The notes under the pieces: model-generated | The model's input: the letters and a program-made list of their open reading frames with translations, nothing else | Databases searched by the model: none | What the model was told of the DNA's origin: nothing | NCBI RefSeq assembly: GCF_021278965.1 | Contig: NZ_CP065589.1 | Span: 1,927,001-1,991,000 of the forward strand | Direction of reading: 5' to 3' | Length of the DNA: 64,000 bases | Source of the DNA: Chryseobacterium capnotolerans | GTDB taxonomy: Bacteria > Bacteroidota > Bacteroidia > Flavobacteriales > Weeksellaceae | Part shown: positions 9,171-17,478 of the stretch, piece after piece | Position numbering within the stretch: position 1 is the first letter of the stretch | Layout: the number at the start of each line of letters is the position of its first letter | Position numbers and translations under genes: made by a program

Positions 9171-9224
9171 AAATACCAATTCAAAATGTATAAATACCAA
9201 TTGATACTGGTACAAGTATATTTG
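9171..9224 (+). promoter_or_regulatory. Direct-repeat operator plus -7 element
   Basis: The 11-mer AAATACCAATT occurs twice (9171-9181 and 9192-9202), exactly 21 bp apart. A Bacteroidetes -7 element TATATTTG follows at 9217-9224, with no TTG at the usual -33 distance. Two same-direction 9-11 bp boxes with about 12 bp between them are the known geometry of LytTR-domain targets. The sites lie in the divergent gap between the LytTR kinase gene and the gene at 9262, which points to activator-dependent transcription. Inference from spacing only; the box sequence does not match the published LytTR consensus closely. Confidence 0.55.
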
Positions 9225-9261
9225 AATATTTAATCTTGCATAGAATATTAATGCAATAGCC

Positions 9262-9723
9262 ATGAAAACTATATATAAATTTCTGACTTTCCTTATTTTA
9301 TTTTTTCCTGCTAAAATGCTGCTCTCTCAACAGACAGATGAAAAGCGAATGAAAATTGAAGTATCTGTGAAGGATGGGAAAAATCAGATTGCCTCTGTGA
9401 TTAAATCTTATACAATATCTTATAATAGAACTTTAATAACCCCTGAAAATAATAAATCAGGGGAGACTAAAGCATTCTACATATCATTGGATTTTGAAAA
9501 GCAGGATATTCCTTTTTTAAGAGCATTTGTCCAAAATAAAGCCGGTTTGGACGGCCAGATTACGGTAACGGATACTTATGGGAAATTACCTTCCCGAAAA
9601 ATTGAATTTCAATCTGCCACAATGGATATCATGAACGATCAGGCAATGGGAGATTACACAGGCATGTTCATCAATCTAAGCTGTAATATTCTTACTATTG
9701 ATGGTCTGAAAATAGAACATTAA
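9262..9723 (+). CDS. Secreted Hcp/TssD-like protein
   Basis: This 153-residue protein starts with a clear signal peptide (residues 1-23, MKTIYKFLTFLILFFPAKMLLSQ). The remainder follows the strand order of Bacteroidetes T6SS tube proteins: SYTISYNR, then YISLDFEKQDIPFLRAFVQNK, DGQITVTD, RKIEFQSATM and FINLSCNILTIDG. These correspond to the TssD blocks around SYSLNR, IFEAMVNNK, GTIVFK, LKFENAY and TISFTLSAEKI. A Sec signal on an Hcp fold is unusual, because T6SS Hcp is cytoplasmic before assembly. It heads a set with 9778 and 11355, and is probably under the LytTR pair. Alternative: an unrelated beta-barrel protein. Confidence 0.6.
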   Translation: MKTIYKFLTFLILFFPAKMLLSQQTDEKRMKIEVSVKDGKNQIASVIKSYTISYNRTLITPENNKSGETKAFYISLDFEKQDIPFLRAFVQNKAGLDGQITVTDTYGKLPSRKIEFQSATMDIMNDQAMGDYTGMFINLSCNILTIDGLKIEH

Positions 9724-9777
9724 ATTTCACAAATGATGAAAAAAACATAATATATTGAATGCATTAAAATTTCTATC

Positions 9778-11337
9778 ATGAGATATCTACAGTTCAAAGA
9801 TGTTAAGCATAAATTTCCAAAAGATAGCTGGCTGTATTGGCGGAATGAAAAGCATGAAGGAGAATTTGATGGTGGCTGGGTAATTTATATTGAACATGAT
9901 GTAGAAATACAGAATCTGAATCTGGATGATCCTTTCACGGTTTTTACGATGACAGAAAATCAGAGTGAAATCAACCAGGAAAACTGTCTCGCTATTTTTA
10001 TTGAAGGAAACTTTACAGCAAAAAATATCTATAATCATGAGCCAGACGGTTCTATTTGCTTATGTGTATTGGGAAACCTGGAAGCAGATAATATGATTGT
10101 TGGCGGACAGGAACTATACATTACCGGAAACTTGAACGTAAAAGATTGCTTTTGGGGCGACTATAATCATGGAGATCTTATTGTAAAAGGAGATACTAAA
10201 GCCAGAGTATTTGTAGCCACAGAAGGTTACCATTACGATTACAAAAAAGAACGAATCACTGCCGAATTTTTCCTTTGTGATGAAGAGGAAGAAGATGGAA
10301 TTTTCGATCGTAGATTTCCTGCAGCTATTTTTCCTGAAGAAATACTGTGCCCAGAAGCTGAAATAGATGAGGAGGATCTTTTTACCTGGCATGCCTGGCT
10401 TTCCCGTTCTACAGCCATTACAATGCTGGAAAAAAATGATTCCATTATTAAGAAAGATATTGATCTTCTTTCAAAAGAGGATCAAAAAGACGCCGAACTT
10501 ACTTCTATTCCAAGATATTTTGAAAATACACAATTTTATGATTCATCTTCTTTTCTTTTTCAGCTGAATAATTTTCATAGACTGATTAGTATTGTGAAAT
10601 TACATAAAGAAGAATATCAGTATTATACTTTTCAAGAGTATGAAGTCCAGTTACATCCTGACACAGAAGCAGGGCAGGCTCATGTCATGTTTACCCATTC
10701 ATCAGGTTTTATATTTTTTATCTGCGTTGTAACAGATGAATATGGTAGGAAAGTACTATCAGCAGTATACAGAGAAAATGAAGAATCCCCATTTTTGAAT
10801 ATTTTTCATCCGGGAGCATCCATGAATTATATCACCCAATTAAACATTTTATGGAATGATGTTCTTACAAGAGCAGAGTATGGTGCTTACTTTTATAATA
10901 AATTTCTGGAGACCGTCAATCCTATAGAAGTTCTCAGTTATCTCAATCTTGCTATGGTACATGAAAAATACAACGATTATAGAGATGGAGATAAAAATAA
11001 TTTCTGGTATGGCGGATATTGTTTCCTGATGCGAAGGCATGGCGAACGAGGCCTTGTGGGGAGTCTTGATATTGGAAAGGAAAGAGAATCTGAGATTTTT
11101 GACATGAGAACCTATTGTTTCCGTCCGGACGAACTTGATAATCCAGAAAAATGTAATCTTTTTTACGCTTCAAGTCAGGAGAACCTTACCCATGACAGTT
11201 ATTCTGGTGACGGAGAAGTGTTTAAAGTATTTCTTTATGACTGGGAACTCTTTAGAGAAGCCACAGAATGGTATCCTAAAATAGGAAAAGCTTTTACAGC
11301 GATGAATGAAGAATATCTTGAAGAAAAGAATACATAA
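9778..11337 (+). CDS. Polymer-forming-like protein of unknown function
   Basis: I do not recognise this 519-residue protein as a named family. Residues about 35-165 show short beta-helix rungs (NCLAIFIEGNFTAKNIYNHEP, ICLCVLGNLEADNMIVGGQ, LYITGNLNVKDCFWG, DLIVKGDTKARVFVAT), as in bactofilin-like proteins and in the paralogue at 5030-5776. The rest is mixed alpha/beta, rich in aromatic and acidic residues (DEEEEDGIFDRRFP, DEEDLFTWHAWLS). There is no signal peptide or membrane segment, so it is cytoplasmic. It lies 54 bases after the Hcp-like gene and 17 bases before the TPR gene, which suggests an operon. Confidence 0.7.
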   Translation: MRYLQFKDVKHKFPKDSWLYWRNEKHEGEFDGGWVIYIEHDVEIQNLNLDDPFTVFTMTENQSEINQENCLAIFIEGNFTAKNIYNHEPDGSICLCVLGNLEADNMIVGGQELYITGNLNVKDCFWGDYNHGDLIVKGDTKARVFVATEGYHYDYKKERITAEFFLCDEEEEDGIFDRRFPAAIFPEEILCPEAEIDEEDLFTWHAWLSRSTAITMLEKNDSIIKKDIDLLSKEDQKDAELTSIPRYFENTQFYDSSSFLFQLNNFHRLISIVKLHKEEYQYYTFQEYEVQLHPDTEAGQAHVMFTHSSGFIFFICVVTDEYGRKVLSAVYRENEESPFLNIFHPGASMNYITQLNILWNDVLTRAEYGAYFYNKFLETVNPIEVLSYLNLAMVHEKYNDYRDGDKNNFWYGGYCFLMRRHGERGLVGSLDIGKERESEIFDMRTYCFRPDELDNPEKCNLFYASSQENLTHDSYSGDGEVFKVFLYDWELFREATEWYPKIGKAFTAMNEEYLEEKNT

Positions 11338-11354
11338 ATCTATAGAGAAATACT

Positions 11355-13043
11355 GTGAATACATTACATCATGAAGCCATTGAGGCATTCCGTCAGAAAA
11401 ACTATGCTGTTGCTGCTAAAAACTGGATAAAAGGACATTCGCTTCCGGAGGACAAAGAAGAATTAAAAGAAATCTATCTTTGGGCTAATTCTTTAAATGA
11501 AACTTCTCCTGATGCTGATCTTTGTGCTATATTAGGACTTATTGCTCTGGATCATTACGAAGTATTTACGGATAACCGTGAAAAAGCCCTTCTTCAGTGT
11601 ATAGAATGGAGTAAGCAGGGCATTAGTATGAGCCCGAATCATCCTTGGTGTCATCGCCATGCAGGCTCTGCTTTCTATTGGTTGAATCAATGGAAAGAAG
11701 CTGTTCCTTATTATGAAAAAGCAACCTCCTTAGTTCATTCACCAACTTTACAGATAAGACTGTTCACGATTCATAATCAGGAAAATACGAACCCCGATTT
11801 TCTGTTACTCGATGTCAATCCTGAGACTTCCGAAGCAATGGAAGCCTATAATGCCGGTGTTGAAATCAATAGAATACTCAGCCAGAACCCTCAGATGTCT
11901 GAATTTGAAAAAGAGAGGCTTACTCAGCTGAAAAGAGACTGTTATACTGTGGCCTATCATCTTTATCACAAAGCATTGGTTGAAAAAAGTGGTGATCCAT
12001 ACAATGAAGATCCTCACACCTTTGCCATGTGCTGTAATAATTTAGCTGCTGAACTTATCATTCAGGAAAAATATGATGAAGCCATTGCTGTAACTACAGA
12101 AGGAATGAAGTTCAGCTATTTTATGTACATACTCCAAAACAGATATAATGCCCGGTTTGAAGCAGAATATTTTGAAGAAGCTGTGGCAGATGGAGAACAG
12201 CTGATAGAAGATTTTATTCATGATATGGATTCTGTAACCTATTTTAGGAGTATAGATCAGCTTTGCTACAGTTATATGGAGTTGAGGGATTATGAATCTG
12301 CGCTGGAATGGATTGATGCCGGCTTGGAAAGCTATCATGAGTTAGATCCAGCAGGTCCTTTAGCAGCCCATCCTAAAATTGTACGATGCTTTACCAATTT
12401 TTATATCCATAAAGCGAAAATTGGAGAACAAACAGGTTTAAAACCGGATACAGATTCTGCATCTAAAGAAGCCGATCATATTTTGGAAGAAATGCCGGAC
12501 AATCCCAGTATATTAATTAGTCGTTCCAATATTTTTTTAGAGGAAGAAAACTATGCAAAAGCGCTGGAATGTCTTCAGTATGCTGTACATTTTGCATCAG
12601 AACAAAATAAAGTAAGATCTGCACAGGTGGCTTTATACAATATGGGATATATTCAGGTGGCAAAACTTCGTGATGAAACAGCGGCATTTGAAAGCTTTGA
12701 ACAGAGTATAGCTTTAGGAAATGAAGATTTCTGGTGTTATTATTGGGCCGTTCATTGTGGGTATCATCTCCAGGAAAATGAAAAAACGGTAGAGTTTGCA
12801 TTAATGGCTCTTCAGGTTTTGCCACAACAGCAGGGAGTTACTGAAGATATTATAGCAGAAATTTATGAACATTTAGGAACGGCACAATTAGATTTAGGTC
12901 AGTATGCAAATGCTGCGGAGAATTTGAAAACCTCTCTACATTACAATCATTCTTCCATAGCTGAGGATAATCTGAAAACAGCTGAAACAGAGAGCAGGCG
13001 TAACGGATCAAGTGGGTTTTTCAGAAAGATGTTTGGAAAGTAA
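11355..13043 (+). CDS. TPR repeat protein (GTG start)
   Basis: This 562-residue helical protein has many TPR-like units, for example NHPWCHRHAGSAFYWLNQWKEAVPYYEKA (about 95-125), CCNNLAAELIIQEKYDEAIAVTTEGM (about 225-250), and a C-terminal EIYEHLGTAQLDLGQYANAAENLKTSL. It should be a cytoplasmic protein-binding scaffold; the partner is unknown. The start is GTG: an in-frame TAG stands 12 bases upstream and no in-frame ATG lies near. It is separated by 17 bases from the beta-helix protein and is probably translated from the same mRNA. Confidence 0.8.
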   Translation: MNTLHHEAIEAFRQKNYAVAAKNWIKGHSLPEDKEELKEIYLWANSLNETSPDADLCAILGLIALDHYEVFTDNREKALLQCIEWSKQGISMSPNHPWCHRHAGSAFYWLNQWKEAVPYYEKATSLVHSPTLQIRLFTIHNQENTNPDFLLLDVNPETSEAMEAYNAGVEINRILSQNPQMSEFEKERLTQLKRDCYTVAYHLYHKALVEKSGDPYNEDPHTFAMCCNNLAAELIIQEKYDEAIAVTTEGMKFSYFMYILQNRYNARFEAEYFEEAVADGEQLIEDFIHDMDSVTYFRSIDQLCYSYMELRDYESALEWIDAGLESYHELDPAGPLAAHPKIVRCFTNFYIHKAKIGEQTGLKPDTDSASKEADHILEEMPDNPSILISRSNIFLEEENYAKALECLQYAVHFASEQNKVRSAQVALYNMGYIQVAKLRDETAAFESFEQSIALGNEDFWCYYWAVHCGYHLQENEKTVEFALMALQVLPQQQGVTEDIIAEIYEHLGTAQLDLGQYANAAENLKTSLHYNHSSIAEDNLKTAETESRRNGSSGFFRKMFGK

Positions 13044-13206
13044 AAAATAACGTAAACCCAAAGGATAAAAACAGATTAGGGAGTTCAGATAAATAGTAAT
13101 CGGGATTTTACCATTATACTTATTCAGTTTTTTTTGATATATTGTATTATCTATTTTTCAGTTTTTTTCAAAATCTGAAACCAGATAAAAATACATCTTA
13201 TTTGCA

Positions 13207-13793
13207 ATGTCAAAAGAAACGGCTTCACTTATCAGTTATTTTAAAAGTTTTATTCCTCTTTCAAAAGAAGAAATTGAAGTGTTGGATGAACGCATCACAG
13301 AAAGAAGAATCAGACGAAAACAATTTATTCTGCAAGAGAATGAAATATGCCAGTATTATACATTTGTAGTGTCCGGATGTTTCAAAATGTACAGTATAGA
13401 TCAAAATGGAGAAGAACATAATCTTCAGTTTGCATCAGAAAATGACTGGATTGTAGATATAGATAGTTTTCATAATAAAAATCCCAGCAAACTATATATT
13501 ATTGCTCTGGAAAACTCTATTGTACTGCAGCTTGAAAAAATGATCTCTGGTATCTGTATACCTATTATCCGAAGTTTGACAGAAATTTTAGAGTGATTAT
13601 TGAACATAAATTTATAGAGCTTCAGAATAGAGTATTGCAGAATATAAGTGCAACAGGAGAAGAGAAATATGAATTTTTCCTCAGGCAATATCCTCAGTTA
13701 GCCAATCGTATTTCTAATGTAGAAATCGCTTCCTATCTTGGAATAACCCCACAATTCCTTAGTAAAATCCGACAAAAAAGAATAAAGGACTAA
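13207..13793 (+). pseudogene. Crp/Fnr-family regulator with one frameshift
   Basis: This is a cyclic-nucleotide-binding-like regulator of about 195 residues. The N-terminal beta-barrel (FILQENEICQYYTFVVSGCFKMYS) is in one frame. The C-terminal helix and HTH (SNVEIASYLGITPQFLSKIRQKRI) continue in the next frame from about 13536. Restoring one A to the A6 run at 13535-13540 gives a continuous LEKNDLWYLYTYYPKFDRNF junction typical of the family. It is either a sequencing error or a recent mutation. A perfect 15-bp inverted repeat follows at 13814-13869. The next genes are an F420-type reductase and an NTF2-like lipoprotein, plausible targets. Confidence 0.85.
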
Positions 13794-13813
13794 TTGTATT
13801 TCTTATCAATATG

Positions 13814-13869
13814 AAACTAGTTTAAGAATTGATCTTATCAAATATCAAGATGATTTCTTAAACTAGTTT
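13814..13869. repeat. Long inverted repeat (15-bp perfect arms)
   Basis: AAACTAGTTTAAGAA (13814-13828) and its exact reverse complement (13855-13869) are 26 bases apart. The next eight bases on each side also pair with two mismatches, and each arm contains the palindrome AAACTAGTTT. It lies between the Crp/Fnr gene and the reductase gene. There is no T-run after it, so an operator or a structured RNA is as likely as a terminator. Confidence 0.7.
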
Positions 13870-13930
13870 GCTGCTTTTTCATAGCCTTTCCCAGTAATTT
13901 TGACTTCAATAAATATTAAAATTAAAAGAA

Positions 13931-14580
13931 ATGGAAACATTGAAAAAAGTAGCTGTAATTGGCTTAGGAAATATCGGAAAAGCAATTGCTAATGATCTGA
14001 TAAAAAATAATCATGAAGTAATTGTTGCTTCAAGAAATAGTGAAGAGGCCAGTAATTTTGCTGAACACTCCGGAGGACTTGCCCAAAGTATGAGTATTAA
14101 AGAAGCAATTAATACTGTTGATGTTATTATCCCTGCAATATGGTTTGGTTCCTTTAAGGATTTCTTTAATGATTATGGTGATCTTTTGAAGAATAAGACC
14201 ATTATAGATGTGTCCAATCCTATTGCTCCTGACGGCAATGGCGGATTCAAAAAATTATTGGGGAAAGAGAATCAGCCGGAGAACTTAACAAAGCTATACT
14301 TCCTAAGGGGGCTAAACTGGTGAAGGCATTCGGAACTCTTGGTGCGGAAACTCTTGCGGGGGCATCCAACGGCAGTCCTGAGAAATCTGTATTATTTTAT
14401 GCATCAGATGATATGGAAGTGAATCACGATGTAGAAGAAGTGATTAAGAATGCAGGATTTGAGCCTTTAAAAGTAGGAGGAATTGATCAGTCGATTCGTA
14501 TCGAAGTTTTTGGAGATTTACATGAATTCGGAGCATTGGGAAAAGCAGTTAATCTTACAGAAGCAAAGTCAAAACTTTAA
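13931..14580 (+). pseudogene. F420-type NAD(P)-dependent reductase with one frameshift
   Basis: This is a Rossmann-fold oxidoreductase of the F420-dependent NADP reductase family, about 216 residues. It has the dinucleotide motif VAVIGLGNIGKAIANDL at the N-terminus and DVSNPIAPDGNGGFKK in the middle. After the A6 run at 14249-14254 the family sequence continues one frame over: IIGEREAGEL-type residues, then PKGAKLVKAFGTLGAETLAG. Adding one A restores a single reading frame to the stop at 14580. The true substrate in Bacteroidetes, which lack F420, is unknown; it probably binds NADP(H). Confidence 0.85.
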
Positions 14581-14590
14581 AATAAAACAG

Positions 14591-15085
14591 ATGAAAAATA
14601 TTCTCATCCTGATCCAGACTTTTGCTATACTATTATCTTGTTCGGGAAAGCAGGAAAAAAATAATCCATCGAATATCACTAACGAGAAGAAGACAATGGA
14701 AACTACAATAAAAAAAGATATAGAAACAGTACTTTACGTCTATCAGAATGCACTTAATGAGTCATCTACTGCGCATGTACTTCCTTTATATACTCGAGAT
14801 GGTGTATTCATGCCGCAGGGAGGACCTACAGCAAAAGGCCAGGAGCAGCTCAAAGGAGCGTATGATTTTGTATTCAAAACCCTTGCACTGGATGTGAAGT
14901 TTGAAATTGACGAGATTACTGTAATCAATGAGAACTATGCTATAGCCCGAACAGTTTCAAAAGGTACTCAAATGCTCTATGCAGATCATAAAACAACACC
15001 GGAAGAAAATAGGGAATTGTTTATACTTCAGAAAGAAGACACAAAATGGAAGATATCCAGATATATGTTTAATAAACAAAAATAA
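14591..15085 (+). CDS. NTF2-like (SgcJ/EcaC-type) lipoprotein
   Basis: This 164-residue protein starts at ATG 14591; an in-frame upstream extension to 14483 overlaps the reductase and is rejected. Residues 1-17 form a lipoprotein signal ending in LLSC, so C17 is the lipidation site. The mature part is a small alpha/beta cone of the SnoaL/NTF2 type (TVLYVYQNALNESSTAHVLPLYTRDGVFMPQGGPTAKGQEQL, then EEDTKWKISRYMF). Such proteins bind small hydrophobic ligands or act as accessory domains; no catalytic residue can be assigned. It lies 10 bases after the reductase gene, probably in the same transcript. Confidence 0.8.
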   Translation: MKNILILIQTFAILLSCSGKQEKNNPSNITNEKKTMETTIKKDIETVLYVYQNALNESSTAHVLPLYTRDGVFMPQGGPTAKGQEQLKGAYDFVFKTLALDVKFEIDEITVINENYAIARTVSKGTQMLYADHKTTPEENRELFILQKEDTKWKISRYMFNKQK

Positions 15086-15110
15086 CTGCTCTTTTTTATG
15101 ATAAAATAGT

Positions 15111-15137
15111 AAAGCCGGACTAAGGAGTTCCGGCTTT
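15111..15137. terminator. Bidirectional terminator between convergent genes
   Basis: A 9-bp perfect stem AAAGCCGGA / TCCGGCTTT (15111-15119, 15129-15137) lies in the gap between the lipoprotein gene and the convergent EamA permease gene. Confidence 0.75.
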
Positions 15138-15169
15138 ATTAATATTGATATTGTGAAAAAAATAACCTT

Positions 15170-16048
15170 TTAAATAGGGCTTACTTTCCTACGATCTGAA
15201 ATAACATTTAAGATAACACCTAGAAGAATCAATGTAATACCAATTAATAAGTTGGTGGTAAACTTTTCATTAAACATAAATACACTTACCATCACCGCTA
15301 CCACAGGTTCCAATGCTCCTAAAATAGCAACCGGAGTAGAGCCAATACTCTTAATGGCATATACCAGACATAAGCTGGAAATAACCGTAGTAAGAAATGC
15401 AAAAATAAGAAAGTTAACAAAGATCGCCGTTGAAGGAATCGCAAAGGATTGATGTCCGATCCCAGATTTAATCATAAAAAATAAGGAAGTGAAAAGCATA
15501 GAGTAGAAGGTAAGTTTAAACCCGGAAACCTTCAGTTTTGATTTATTAACGATCACCATATAAAGGGCATAAAATAGTGAACTTAGCATCACGATTCCTA
15601 ATCCTGCAAAATTGATCTCAAAGCCATTTCCTTTTAAACATAAAACAATCACTCCGGCAAAGGCAAGGAATAATGAAACGATGGATAGTTTGGTGAGTTT
15701 CTCTTTATAAAAGAAAAACATAATCAACGCAACAATCACCGGATAAATGAACAGAACCGTAGAGGCAATTCCTGGGGTGAGAAAATCATATCCTATAAAC
15801 AGAAATTCTGAAGAAAGAGCATAGCATATTCCCAGAATAGCTAATATTAAAGCTTCCTTTTTATTGATTCTGAAATTTTGTTTAGAATAGATGAGGTATC
15901 CGCCCACCATTAAGGCCGAAAAGAAAAACCTGTAGAACAGTGTAATGTCCATTGAAAAATGAGCCTGCTTAATCGGTAAAATAAAAATCGGAATCAATCC
16001 GTATGAAACAGCCGACAAAACACCCAATAAATAACCCCTAAGTTTCAT
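15170..16048 (-). CDS. EamA/DMT-family permease
   Basis: This is an inner-membrane protein of 292 residues with ten predicted transmembrane helices in two EamA repeats (first from LLGVLSAVSYGLIPIFIL, second from FAGLGIVMLSSLFYALYMVIV). Short basic loops such as KEKLTK and the GALEPVVAVMVSVFMFNEKFT block are typical of the drug/metabolite transporter superfamily. The ATG at 16048 (MKLRGYLLG) is preferred over an extension to 16096 that overlaps the terminator. The substrate is unknown; EamA permeases export amino acids or related metabolites. Confidence 0.9.
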   Translation of the reverse strand: MKLRGYLLGVLSAVSYGLIPIFILPIKQAHFSMDITLFYRFFFSALMVGGYLIYSKQNFRINKKEALILAILGICYALSSEFLFIGYDFLTPGIASTVLFIYPVIVALIMFFFYKEKLTKLSIVSLFLAFAGVIVLCLKGNGFEINFAGLGIVMLSSLFYALYMVIVNKSKLKVSGFKLTFYSMLFTSLFFMIKSGIGHQSFAIPSTAIFVNFLIFAFLTTVISSLCLVYAIKSIGSTPVAILGALEPVVAVMVSVFMFNEKFTTNLLIGITLILLGVILNVISDRRKVSPI

Positions 16049-16080
16049 TTGCTTTTGATAGTTTATAGTTTTTAAAACAA

Positions 16081-16112
16081 AAAACCACTGAATCAATCAG
16101 TGGTTTTTTTTA
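16081..16112 (-). terminator. Intrinsic terminator
   Basis: The 7-bp stem CCACTGA / TCAGTGG (16085-16091, 16097-16103) is flanked by A and T runs. It ends the minus-strand transcript of the 16125-17399 gene. Confidence 0.75.
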
Positions 16113-16124
16113 TGTTGTTAAAGA

Positions 16125-17399
16125 TTAAATCGGTTTAAAACTTAATCCTTGTTCCTGCAGTAATATTTGTTCCTGCTCTTTATAGTAACCACTTACTAGT
16201 TTATCGTGAATTGCTTCAAACGCGGCCAGAGTTTCATTAATCTCAGCATCCGTATGAGAAGCGGTAGGAATTAGTCTTAAAAGAATCATTCCCTTAGGGA
16301 TTACCGGATAGACGACTACTGAAGTAAAGATCCCGTAATTTTCTCTAAGGTCTTTTACCAATAGAGTAGCTTCTACAGGAGTTCCCTGCATCATTACAGG
16401 AGTTACACAAGTATTGGTATCTCCGATGTTAAATCCTCTTTCTTTTAATCCGCTCTGTAATTTTTCTACATTTTCCCAAAGTTTAGCTTTGATCTCGGGT
16501 CTTGATCTCAATAGCTCCAATCTTTTTAATCCTCCGATTACCATTGGCATTGTAAGAGATTTTGCGAAAATTTGTGATCTTAAGTTGAACTTCAGATATC
16601 TGATGATTTCTTTGTCACCCGCAAGGAATGCCCCGAAACCAGCCATTGATTTTGCAAAAGTAGAGAAATATACGTCAATCTGATCATTACAATCCTGTTC
16701 TTCACCAACTCCGGCACCTGTTTTACCCAATGTTCCGAACCCGTGAGCGTCATCTACTAAAAGTCTGAACTGATATTTTGATTTAAGCTCACAAATTTCT
16801 TTGATTTTTCCCTGCTGGCCTCTCATTCCGAAAACCCCTTCAGTAATCACAAGAATTCCTCCTCCTGTTTCTTCTGCAACTTTAGTCGCTCTCTGAAGGT
16901 TTTTCTCAAGACTTTCCATATCGTTGTGCTTGTAGGTAAATCTTTTACCAGAATGAAGTCTTACTCCATCCACGATGCAGGCATGAGAATCCATATCATA
17001 AACAATAACGTCATTTCTGCTTACCAAAGCATCAATGGTAGAAACCATTCCCTGGTAACCGAAATTCAATAAATATGCTGATTCTTTTTGTACGAAGTCT
17101 GCCAATTCTCTTTCCAACTGAAGGTGCTGATCTGTTTCTCCAGACATAGCCCTTGCTCCCATTGGATAGAACATTCCGTATTCTGCAGCCGCCTTTGCAT
17201 CTGCTTCTATTACTTCAGGATGATTACATAATCCTAAATAATCATTGGCACTCCAGAAAATTACTTCTCTACCCTGAAACTGCATTCTCGGGCCGATAGG
17301 TCCCTCTAATCTCGGGAAAATAAAATAGCCTTCTCCGTAATCTGCAAATTGTCCAAGAGGTCCTGGATTTTCTTTTATTCTTTCAAAAATATCCAACAT
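16125..17399 (-). CDS. Alpha-oxoamine synthase (cysteate/serine acyltransferase)
   Basis: This 424-residue PLP enzyme belongs to the KBL/AONS/SPT family, which condenses an amino acid with an acyl thioester and releases CO2. Landmarks are FWSANDYLGLCNHPEV, the cofactor aspartate in LLVDDAHGFGTLGKTGAGV (about 213-231) and PLP lysine K250 in STFAKSMAGFGAF. In Bacteroidetes this subgroup makes 3-keto-sphinganine (SPT) or, with cysteate, 3-keto-capnine. A cysteine-synthase-like gene lies 79 bases upstream on the same strand, which fits a cysteate synthase and favours sulfonolipid synthesis. Serine palmitoyltransferase remains possible. Confidence 0.85.
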   Translation of the reverse strand: MLDIFERIKENPGPLGQFADYGEGYFIFPRLEGPIGPRMQFQGREVIFWSANDYLGLCNHPEVIEADAKAAAEYGMFYPMGARAMSGETDQHLQLERELADFVQKESAYLLNFGYQGMVSTIDALVSRNDVIVYDMDSHACIVDGVRLHSGKRFTYKHNDMESLEKNLQRATKVAEETGGGILVITEGVFGMRGQQGKIKEICELKSKYQFRLLVDDAHGFGTLGKTGAGVGEEQDCNDQIDVYFSTFAKSMAGFGAFLAGDKEIIRYLKFNLRSQIFAKSLTMPMVIGGLKRLELLRSRPEIKAKLWENVEKLQSGLKERGFNIGDTNTCVTPVMMQGTPVEATLLVKDLRENYGIFTSVVVYPVIPKGMILLRLIPTASHTDAEINETLAAFEAIHDKLVSGYYKEQEQILLQEQGLSFKPI

Positions 17400-17419
17400 T
17401 GTATCGTAATTTTTAATTA

Positions 17420-17458
17420 AAAAAGCCTTTATTGTAGAACACGCAAAAGGCTTTATTA
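17420..17458 (-). terminator. Hairpin terminator between the two PLP enzyme genes
   Basis: AAAGCC and GGCTTT arms (around 17422-17430 and 17446-17454) followed on the minus strand by a T-rich tract lie between the cysteine-synthase-like gene and the oxoamine synthase gene. It may only attenuate read-through between two coupled genes. Confidence 0.55.
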
Positions 17459-17478
17459 TATCGTGATTTTATTTGTTC

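Noticed and set aside
9787..11388. Several minus-strand frames of 60-90 codons
   Set aside because: All are shadows of the beta-helix protein gene on the plus strand; low complexity and no family features.
14483..15085. Longer start for the NTF2-like lipoprotein
   Set aside because: The extension overlaps the reductase gene and removes the lipoprotein signal; ATG 14591 gives a proper signal.
16125..17399. Glycine C-acetyltransferase (Kbl) or AONS/BioF
   Set aside because: No threonine dehydrogenase or biotin genes nearby; the adjacent cysteine-synthase-like gene suits lipid synthesis better, though this is not proved.
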